Positions 60,901 through 64,000 of a DNA stretch of 64,000 nucleotides are shown piece after piece. The stretch comes from Alitta virens. Taxonomy: Eukaryota; Annelida; Polychaeta; Phyllodocida; Nereididae. A program made the position numbers and the translations under genes. Every line of letters starts with the position of its first letter. The first letter of the stretch is position 1. The stretch lies in contig OW028579.1 of NCBI GenBank assembly GCA_932294295.1, positions 31,073,250 through 31,137,249 of the forward strand, written 5' to 3'. The notes below the pieces were generated by a model. It did no database searches, was not told the origin of the DNA, and saw only the letters and a program-made list of their open reading frames with translations.

Positions 60901-63715
60901 TTAGAAAGCATCAAATATTAAGTGATTGACTTTCAGTGTGACCTTGTGCATTTTGGAGATAACATCCAAATTGAGTCATATAATATTTCAATTTAATACA
61001 TGCACATAAACAATGGAATCTGAGCGTTAGGGCCATCTCAAAATGAATAGCGAAATTTAGTGGTCTTAATTTGAGAAAACGGTAGGCTTGCAGAAAAAGA
61101 CATATTTGAACTGAAAAAAATAATATAAACAGTGCTTATCATGCAATTATTGGAATTATTTATCATATTGGTTTTATACAAAAGATCATAAATGCATTAA
61201 ATAATAATTTGTCATTAAATGTGATTATATTGATATAAGGAAAAAATGAAAGTGTGTGATTAATCTATGAAACACAGCATATAAAGTAATCTGCCCACAA
61301 ATACATAATATAAAGATCATTGCATGACATTGTATTGTGTTATTTTAAACGAGTACACTTATTGTACAGTAGGAGTTGCACATGATGCTGTCATGCGTTC
61401 CGTTTAGAGCGACGTTGCAAAGTGCACTGTACATGATCCATCACATCCACGTTGGGCGCACCGTCCTGCGGAGGTTTTGCTTAATTTCCACGGGGACTGC
61501 CGCTGATCAAATGGTGGCCAGATGAAAAAGCCCTGTTATCCCTTTATTGAATTGACCCAAACACTTGCCGCTCTGTGCTTCCCCTGTTTTGTGATGGTTT
61601 GCAGGCCAGATACTGATCAAACAGGAGCCTTTTTGCCGTGTAAAAACTTCGATATACACTTAACATGATAAGAAATTTAGTCACAGCATGTCGTATACTG
61701 TAGTATTTGCTGTACATCATTGTATTACAGCACAATCACGTGATAAAATTTCAGTTTAAAGAGTCAACATTTGTTCATAGAAACAGGAGTGATAATAAAA
61801 TGTAAAACACTAGTTACTCACTTTCAATCTTCAGTGTTAATATTGCTGTAAATGAAGCAATGCATACTCTAGAGACCTTATTAAAATGAGGTACTGTCTA
61901 ATTATCCTCCCATTATAAACTTGTAACATCACATGTTAGATGAGCTGACCTTGGAAGAGCTGACCAAACACTGGCAAGGTTACACTGATGACAGTGCCCT
62001 CTAGAGACTATTTAGTTCCCCATTACTATGTCATGGGGCGTGACTACGTAGTCTTGCACAATTATTTTATATTATTAACCCGTTTTTCATTTTCTTATTA
62101 TTCTTAGGTCAATGGCATAGACTTGCGAGATGCGACACATGAACAGGCTGCAGCAGCTCTTAAGGGGGCTGGTGAAACGGTAGAGATTATCGCCCAGTAC
62201 AGACCTGAAGGTATGCGGTTTAAATTATACCTAAAATACTTTGGTCAAGGACATTGAGACAGAAAATATCTGAACTGTTCATAATATCTTGAAATGATAA
62301 TACTTCTCTTCGTTTTGCAGAATACAACAGATTTGAGGCAAAAATTTCTGATCTAAGAGAACAACTCATGGATAAAAGCACGGGAAGTTTGCGTACCACC
62401 CAAAAGAAGACCATGTATGTCAGGTGAGTGATCTAAAGACTTCGCGAAGTAACGTACATGTAATTACCTGAGGCAATGTAATGATGCATTGAGTCCATGC
62501 CGTATTACATATGCACTGAACCCTTTCAGTGGGGTCTTAAATTTGCTTCTGTACAGATGGCGATTACAAAGCACCAAGTGTCATAACTCTCCTGTGAATA
62601 ACTTTCATCGGAGATCTAGTTCCCTATTAGTATTGATTAGCTATCAAACCCAATGCCTTCGCAGGAGCTGGTTGTCTCGATCCTGTGGGCCATTCAAGTA
62701 ACCAAATCATAGATAGATATTGATAGATAGATAGATATTGATAGATAGATAGATAGATAGATATGGGAAGTACAGCCCTCTAAGGCAGGTTCTTGCCGCT
62801 ATCGAAGGTTGATTGATGAGGTGAGAGAGGAGGAGGAGTCCACCCATGTTACACATTTACACCATGGGTGTGATATTTTACTTGCCTCAGCAGCATAGAC
62901 ACCGAGAACGAGGGACCGCCAGATTAAGTACTTTTATAACTTAATCATCTGAATAAACAATACTTTTACTTGATTTTTCCAGGTCGCTGTTTGACTACGA
63001 CCCTACAAAGGATAGCGGGCTACCCAGCAAGGGTCTAGCATTCAAATATGGTGACATTCTCCACGTCACCAATGCCTCCGATGACGAGTGGTGGCAGGCG
63101 CGGAAATTGGTTCCGGAAGGAGAGGAGGACAACTTAGGAATTATTCCCTCTAAGCGCAGGTCAGTTTCAAAATGTTTCATAGAATTTACTTAATCTCGAT
63201 TAAGTCAATTGATTTCATCACAATGCATTCATGAGCATTGTGTATCCATATTTGGAATTGGCAGTATCCATATTTGGAAGTGTCCATATTTGGAAGTGTA
63301 TGGAATTACGTTTATTTTCTATCATTAGATTTTCTCTGCCTTGAACATTGTACAACTTAAGGATATATTTAGCATTTTAAAGTTTATTGCAGCATATTTA
63401 CACAATATCAAATTAATCGATAATTACTAACCATCCCAACAGCACAGTGCCGCTCAATTTTCTGGAAAGATAACAGGAATTAGCGTTTCATTGTATTTTG
63501 TTTTGTTTCTTGTAATAGAAATATGGAATTATATGGTTAAAATACATATAAGGAGCTAAATGTCAGTTGTTTCTTCTGACAAAAAGTGTAAAAAAAAGAT
63601 GGTAGGATGTCATATACTAGTTCTTTGACCTTTCAGGGTGGAACGCAAAGAAAGGGCACGCCTCAAAAATGTCAAATTCCAAGGAAAAGGACAAGAACGC
63701 AGCAATTCCACAGAT
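26502..63715 (+). CDS. DLG1: Discs-large MAGUK scaffold, partial gene span (12 exons in window, both ends missing)
   Basis: This entry is the span of the long-form coding region; exons are listed separately. Joining 26502-26537, 27059-27106, 27685-27912, 28321-28387, 28717-28853, 29299-29443, 30777-30885, 59661-59817, 62108-62210, 62321-62423, 62983-63159 and 63637-63715 gives 463 codons without a stop. Approximate domains: PDZ1 residues 21-107, PDZ2 116-207, linker 208-257, PDZ3 257-340 plus an alpha-C helix to about 362, SH3 377-437, HOOK start 438-463. All three PDZ domains carry a GLGF carboxylate-binding loop and the helix-B histidine of class I PDZ domains. The domain order and the REPRK start of PDZ3 are those of DLG1-4 and fly Dlg. 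Known family role: scaffolding at epithelial junctions and synapses, where PDZ domains bind C-terminal ligands such as channels, receptors and polarity proteins. Upstream L27 and downstream GK exons are not in the window. The symbol denotes the family; a single invertebrate dlg is likely. Confidence 0.93.
27059..27106 (+). CDS. DLG1: DLG exon: start of PDZ1
   Basis: This 48-nt, phase-0 exon reads [16 protein letters not shown]. It starts after a ctatcgatttcag acceptor and ends in a gtaaat donor. The YVEVTLER ending is the first beta strand of PDZ1 (EYEEITLER in vertebrate DLG1). Its 3' junction falls exactly before the GLGF-containing exon, so it continues the PDZ1 fold without a frame change. 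Confidence 0.92.
27685..27912 (+). CDS. DLG1: DLG exon: PDZ1 core
   Basis: This 228-nt exon (76 codons, phase 0 at both ends) carries most of PDZ1. It contains the GLGFSIAGG carboxylate-binding loop, TDNPHIGDD, the strand [12 protein letters not shown], and helix B with the ATHAQAV motif, whose histidine selects class I (S/T-x-hydrophobic) ligands. The acceptor is ttctttttacag and the donor gtaaat. Similarity to vertebrate and fly Dlg PDZ1 is very high over the whole exon. Confidence 0.96.
28321..28387 (+). CDS. DLG1: DLG exon: end of PDZ1 and PDZ1-PDZ2 linker
   Basis: This 67-nt exon enters in phase 0 and leaves in phase 1. It reads [20 protein letters not shown] then NK and one base. VVKRLK is the last PDZ1 strand (LYVKRRKP in vertebrates). 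[10 protein letters not shown] is the first PDZ2 strand. The very short linker between PDZ1 and PDZ2 is typical of DLG, where the two domains act as a rigid tandem. Acceptor tgcacgtttcag, donor gtaaga. Confidence 0.94.
28717..28853 (+). CDS. DLG1: DLG exon: PDZ2 core
   Basis: This 137-nt exon enters in phase 1, completing a glycine codon, and leaves in phase 0. It encodes the GLGFSIAGG loop, the DLG PDZ2 signature [21 protein letters not shown] and [11 protein letters not shown]. Acceptor ttaatttcag, donor gtaagt. The exon boundary after RLLA matches the boundary after LLS in the PDZ3 exon of this gene, consistent with duplication of an ancestral PDZ unit. Confidence 0.96.
29299..29443 (+). 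CDS. DLG1: DLG exon: end of PDZ2 and linker
   Basis: This 145-nt exon enters in phase 0 and leaves in phase 1. [19 protein letters not shown] forms the end of PDZ2, with the class I helix-B histidine in [16 protein letters not shown] sequence ([11 protein letters not shown]) is the last strand. The remaining residues, [14 protein letters not shown], begin the PDZ2-PDZ3 linker. Acceptor ttgtatttcag, donor gtgaga. A longer ATG-started frame covering 29233-29457 is only this exon read through its splice sites. Confidence 0.95.
30777..30885 (+). CDS. DLG1: DLG exon: PDZ2-PDZ3 linker
   Basis: This 109-nt exon enters in phase 1 and leaves in phase 2 (last bases AG). It encodes a low-complexity linker, [14 protein letters not shown] then [13 protein letters not shown] and LAEVNHDIA, with several Thr-Pro sites. 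Acceptor cgtcttgcag, donor gtaagt. The end NHDIA-R joins to EPRK of PDZ3, matching DDEIT-REPRK in vertebrate DLG1, which supports direct splicing to 59661. The TP sites could be proline-directed kinase targets; that is inference. Confidence 0.9.
33212..33234. repeat. TA dinucleotide repeat
   Basis: About eleven uninterrupted AT units. Confidence 0.9.
33670..33900 (+). mobile_element. tRNA-derived SINE, family 2
   Basis: The head GGTGGCCTAGTGGTTCAGG and GGGTTAGAATCCTTG correspond to A and B boxes. The body has ACTCGGTGTCTATGCTGAGG and TAAAAGATCCCACCCATGTGG. It is truncated at its 3' end where a second copy follows directly. Confidence 0.83.
33901..34192 (+). mobile_element. tRNA-derived SINE, family 2, variant with TATC tail
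   Basis: The head is GGGTGGTCTCGTGGTAAGAC with an AGTTCAAGCCCGGG B box. The body is as in other copies but with a different 3' end: CTCATCAATCAACCCTCGA, TAGTGGCAAGAATTTGCC, then TATATCTATC repeats (34155-34192). It is in tandem with the preceding copy. Confidence 0.83.
34321..34440. repeat. Short tandem duplication
   Basis: Three copies of GACTCCCT.CAAGGCAAT and GAGTTTGCCGCTG, with or without an extra GAGCAAG segment. Confidence 0.75.
35770..35872. repeat. CTG-rich then CAG-rich inverted pair
   Basis: GCTGCTGCTGCTGTTGCTGC (35770-35815) is followed by CAGCAGCAGCAGCAGC (35853-35872). The two can pair as a hairpin with a loop of roughly 40 bases. The reading frame with poly-Cys and poly-Ser is a by-product. 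Confidence 0.75.
38796..38945. mobile_element. TA-flanked palindromic element (MITE type B), copy 2
   Basis: Same ends (TACATGGTCAAA and TTTGGCCATGTA), same GTGCCACGTGC arms and same inner hairpin as copy 1, 150 bp against 155 bp. It lies in the large DLG intron. Confidence 0.8.
39435..39448. promoter_or_regulatory. RFX X-box match, perfect palindrome
   Basis: GTTACCATGGTAAC is fully symmetric and fits the X-box consensus. Large DLG intron. Confidence 0.4.
39757..40015. repeat. TATC microsatellite with ATCC and GTCT variants
   Basis: About 260 bp of TATC units interrupted by CCATC and TGTC units. Two nearby open frames are only translations of this repeat. Confidence 0.93.
42501..42534. repeat. 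Perfect 16-bp palindrome with 2-bp spacer
   Basis: ACCATGGAGTCATAAG, spacer TG, then the exact complement. Related sequence occurs at 40262-40290 (ATGGAGTCATAAGCACTCCA) and at 54136-54160 (ACCATGGAGTGACTCCATGG). Confidence 0.85.
42953..42971. repeat. AAC microsatellite
   Basis: About six AAC units. Confidence 0.85.
43115..43206. repeat. CAG then CTG inverted pair upstream of alternative exon
   Basis: Seven CAG units (43115-43136) are followed by CTG runs at 43178-43186 and 43189-43206. The arms can pair. The pair is about 950 bp before the ATG of the 497-codon exon. Confidence 0.8.
43573..43578 (+). promoter_or_regulatory. Possible TATA box upstream of alternative exon
   Basis: TATAAA lies about 580 bp before the ATG at 44159. 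This is the only core-promoter-like match I noted in the preceding kilobase. In AT-rich DNA it is expected by chance fairly often, so this is a weak candidate for an internal promoter. Confidence 0.15.
44147..44164 (+). promoter_or_regulatory. In-frame stop and start context of the 497-codon exon
   Basis: TGA at 44147-44149 is in frame with ATG at 44159, separated by TTC GCT AAG. The ATG has A at -3 and T at +4, a usable context. The stop fixes the ATG as the first possible start of this frame. It also rules out in-frame entry from an upstream coding exon, except through the weak 'gctaag' acceptor immediately before the ATG, which lacks a pyrimidine tract. Confidence 0.7.
44159..45651 (+). 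CDS. Predicted alternative first coding exon of DLG: 497-codon Pro/Ser-rich disordered head
   Basis: This is the only long open frame in the window: 497 codons plus AG. It starts [10 protein letters not shown], directly after an in-frame TGA at 44147-44149, with A at -3 of the ATG. It ends in the donor context tcaag|gtaaaa in phase 2, the same phase as the 30885 donor, so it fits the phase-2 PDZ3 acceptor at 59661. It cannot replace an internal exon from upstream because its own frame is closed just before the ATG. The residues are rich in Pro, Ser, His and Gln, with one cysteine (residue 4), no membrane segment and no domain I recognise. Visible short features are many SP/TP sites, RRSSDS near residue 285, a [11 protein letters not shown] patch near 48-57, and two similar motifs, SMSEL (263-267) and SMPEL (391-395). 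The predicted product is this head fused to PDZ3-SH3-GK. A separate nested gene cannot be excluded. Confidence 0.72.
46230..46400 (+). mobile_element. SINE family 2, 5'-truncated
   Basis: Contains TGAGGCGAGTAAAAGACCCC, ACCCATGGGGTAAATG, CATCATTACATCTGCCTC and the 3' end GACCCAGTAGCATTGAGAC. No tRNA head. Confidence 0.8.
47757..47944 (-). mobile_element. tRNA-derived SINE, family 1, reverse orientation
   Basis: Minus-strand copy with the complete body and a degraded tRNA head. The region between the body and the B box carries a small insertion. It lies in the large DLG intron after the alternative exon. Confidence 0.86.
48425..48505. repeat. GTGATATATA tandem repeat
   Basis: About seven units of ATATAGTG(AT), with a short inverted segment (ATCACTATAG) in the middle. 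Confidence 0.85.
49308..49321. promoter_or_regulatory. RFX X-box match
   Basis: GTTGCCATAGTAAC fits the X-box consensus. Large DLG intron. Confidence 0.4.
49895..50080 (+). mobile_element. SINE family 2, 5'-truncated
   Basis: Contains TGTACTCGGTGTCTATGCTG, CCTTGGGGTAAATGTATAAC, CATCATTACATCTGCCTCTG and CCCAGTAGCATTGAAACATTG. No tRNA head. Confidence 0.82.
51365..51455 (+). mobile_element. SINE family 2, 3' fragment
   Basis: Only the 3' module remains: ACATCATTACGTCTGC, GGCAGCTGGTCATATT and AGTATTGAGACATTGAC. Confidence 0.65.
51856..51924. promoter_or_regulatory. X-box/CCAAT/CRE/E-box cluster
   Basis: In order: CACGTG (51856-51861), GTCTCCATGGCAAC (51861-51874, RFX X-box-like), CCAAT (51874-51878), TGACGTA (51883-51889, CRE-like), GTCTCTATGGCAAC (51891-51904), CACGTG (51919-51924). 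The density suggests a regulatory module in the DLG intron. Confidence 0.45.
52072..52127. repeat. 18-bp tandem repeat
   Basis: Three perfect units of CATCCTTCTGACTTCAG. Confidence 0.9.
52495..52815. repeat. GTGTATTAG minisatellite
   Basis: About 320 bp of GTGTATTAGGAGA, GTGTATTAGCAGA and GTATGTGTATTAG units in variable order. Confidence 0.88.
53212..53290 (+). mobile_element. tRNA-like SINE head
   Basis: TCTAATGGTTAAAGTAGTTG resembles a pol III A box and GGGTTCGAATCCCTG is an excellent B box. Flanking bases do not form a complete acceptor stem, so I read it as a SINE head or tRNA relic rather than a working tRNA gene. Confidence 0.5.
53372..53404. repeat. 33-bp exact repeat, copy 1
   Basis: TTGTAATTTGATCTTTAGAT and ATCCACACCAGCC are repeated exactly at 55316-55348. 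Confidence 0.9.
53865..53935 (+). mobile_element. SINE family 2, 3' fragments
   Basis: Two neighbouring pieces of the CATCATTACATCTGCCTC module (around 53870 and 53905), with a related piece at about 53800. Strongly degraded. Confidence 0.5.
54290..54346. promoter_or_regulatory. Paired RFX X-box palindromes
   Basis: GTTGCCATGGTAAC at 54290-54303 is a full X-box match, and GTTGCCATGGTGAC at 54333-54346 differs at one position. They are 43 bp apart, about four helical turns. Confidence 0.45.
55103..55168 (-). mobile_element. SINE family 2, 3' fragment, reverse
   Basis: Reads on the minus strand as the 3' module: CGTCTGCCTCTGGCAGCTGG and GCTTCAGACTCAGTAGCA. Confidence 0.68.
55316..55348. repeat. 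33-bp exact repeat, copy 2
   Basis: Identical to 53372-53404, same orientation, flanks differ. Confidence 0.9.
55503..55517 (+). repeat. G15 tract
   Basis: Fifteen consecutive G followed by CACT. A C15 tract with the same neighbour in inverted orientation is at 56065-56079. Confidence 0.9.
56065..56079 (+). repeat. C15 tract
   Basis: Fifteen consecutive C preceded by AGTG, the complement of CACT at the G15 tract. Confidence 0.9.
59305..59590. repeat. Three degenerate tandem copies just upstream of PDZ3 exon
   Basis: The words GAATGAGA.TTGACTTA, GGCCGATTCCA.TATATTGCGA and AAGAAATGG recur with a period near 115 bp (starts about 59305, 59406 and 59525, the third most diverged). The block ends 70 bp before the PDZ3 exon. 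Confidence 0.7.
59661..59817 (+). CDS. DLG1: DLG exon: PDZ3 core
   Basis: This 157-nt exon enters in phase 2 (one base completes Arg) and leaves in phase 0. It reads [17 protein letters not shown] then [15 protein letters not shown] and [13 protein letters not shown]. These are the hallmark PDZ3 sequences of DLG proteins. Acceptor tttttaaag is weak (AAG instead of CAG), and the donor is gtacgt. Two upstream donors share the required phase, 30885 (long form) and 45651 (predicted short form). A weak acceptor would be consistent with regulated use, though the sequence does not prove it. Confidence 0.96.
59818..62107. other. DLG intron inside PDZ3
   Basis: This 2290-bp intron separates the two PDZ3 exons. 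I see no repeat family member, ORF or motif cluster in it; it is ordinary AT-rich intron DNA. Confidence 0.7.
62108..62210 (+). CDS. DLG1: DLG exon: end of PDZ3
   Basis: This 103-nt exon enters in phase 0 and leaves in phase 1. It encodes [19 protein letters not shown] and [15 protein letters not shown]. The ATHEQAA helix carries the class I ligand histidine, and IIAQYRPE is the conserved end of DLG PDZ3. Acceptor tattattcttag, donor gtatgc. The following intron is only 110 bp. Confidence 0.96.
62321..62423 (+). CDS. DLG1: DLG exon: PDZ3 extra helix and PDZ3-SH3 linker
   Basis: This 103-nt exon enters in phase 1 and leaves in phase 2. [17 protein letters not shown] is the additional C-terminal helix known in PSD-95 PDZ3 (EEYSRFEAKIHDLREQMM). 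The tyrosine equivalent to the phosphorylated Tyr of PSD-95 is present. [18 protein letters not shown] leads to the SH3 domain as in all DLG proteins. Acceptor cgttttgcag, donor gtgagt. Confidence 0.95.
62703..62930 (-). mobile_element. SINE family 2 variant, reverse, with GATA tail inside DLG intron
   Basis: A TAGA microsatellite (62712-62762) is followed by the complement of the SINE 3' end (GGTTCTTGCCGCTATCGAAG), then TCCACCCATGTTACAC and ACTTGCCTCAGCAGCATAGA. The tRNA head is lost. It sits 50 bp upstream of the SH3 exon acceptor. Confidence 0.78.
62983..63159 (+). CDS. DLG1: DLG exon: SH3 domain
   Basis: This 177-nt exon enters and leaves in phase 2. It encodes [45 protein letters not shown] and LGIIPSKRR, the full DLG-type SH3. 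The tryptophan pair and the IIPSKRR end are conserved. The first SH3 strand has SLFDY where most DLG proteins have ALFDY, a mild change. In MAGUKs this SH3 packs against the GK domain rather than binding PxxP ligands strongly. Acceptor tgatttttccag, donor gtcagt. Confidence 0.96.
63637..63715 (+). CDS. DLG1: DLG exon: start of HOOK region
   Basis: This 79-nt exon enters in phase 2 and leaves in phase 0. It reads [18 protein letters not shown] then QERSNSTD. The basic [10 protein letters not shown] stretch is the start of the HOOK between SH3 and GK; the same region in vertebrate DLGs binds calmodulin. Acceptor gacctttcag, donor gtacgt. The next exon (rest of HOOK, then GK) is outside the window, so the coding region is truncated here only by the window edge. 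Confidence 0.94.
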
Positions 63716-64000
63716 GTACGTATAAACGTTTTATGATGGAAATACTTTGTTTTTTGTTATAATGGTTATTAGTGAGTTGGGAAGTCTTGAATGAGGGACT
63801 TATTAGATATTGTGGTCTGGTCCTGCCATTGTCATTTGCTTATTGTATTTGCGCTAATTTCTTAGAAGTCACATATTTAGTAAGTTTTGATAGATAACAT
63901 TCTGTATATCTAATCAAGTCCACACTTATTTGATCTTTAGCTTCACTAATCTCAGGGCAAAGTTTTAGGGTCGTTAAAATTGTGACCCTTCATTAAATTT
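63716..64000. other. DLG intron in HOOK region, cut by window end
   Basis: Begins with the donor gtacgt after the HOOK exon. No exon is visible before base 64000. Remaining HOOK and GK exons are expected further downstream. Confidence 0.7.

Overview
This is a stretch of an animal nuclear genome. It is AT-rich, and most of it is intron or intergenic DNA filled with tRNA-derived SINEs, small inverted-repeat transposons and microsatellites. One protein-coding gene can be read with confidence. It is on the + strand, split into small exons with good GT/AG splice sites and compatible phases, and it encodes a Discs-large (DLG/SAP97/PSD-95) membrane-associated guanylate kinase (MAGUK) scaffold. Only part of the gene is here. 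The N-terminal (L27-type) exons lie before the window or were not recognised, and the guanylate-kinase-like (GK) domain lies beyond base 64000. The protein keeps DLG features conserved across animals, so it does not fix the species. A bilaterian invertebrate with large introns is my best guess, and the phylum is left open.

Layout. 1-26501: no convincing gene; repeats, MITEs, SINEs and minisatellites. 26502-30885: seven short exons encoding the pre-PDZ linker, PDZ1, PDZ2 and the PDZ2-PDZ3 linker. 30886-59660: a 28.8 kb intron of the long form. Inside it, at 44159-45651, is a 497-codon Pro/Ser-rich open frame that starts with ATG just after an in-frame stop and ends in a splice donor. That donor has the same phase (2) as the exon ending at 30885. 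59661-63715: five exons encoding PDZ3 with its extra helix, the SH3 domain and the start of the HOOK region. The window ends in the next intron.

How it works together. The chained exons give 463 codons of a long DLG with PDZ1-PDZ2-PDZ3-SH3-HOOK. If the 44159 exon is used as an internal first coding exon, it gives a second product: a 497-residue disordered head joined directly to PDZ3-SH3-(GK), without L27, PDZ1 or PDZ2. I consider this predicted alternative isoform the most interesting item in the window.

The non-coding DNA holds at least two tRNA-derived SINE families (one with a Gly-UCC-like anticodon loop; one with a conserved 3' body often followed by a TATC microsatellite). It also holds three families or single copies of short inverted-repeat elements, a 21-bp minisatellite that leaves both strands open, and several tandem repeats. 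There is an apparent excess of RFX X-box palindromes, with a tight X-box/CCAAT/CRE/E-box cluster near 51.9 kb. No rRNA, functional tRNA, CRISPR array, viral gene or autonomous transposase was recognised.
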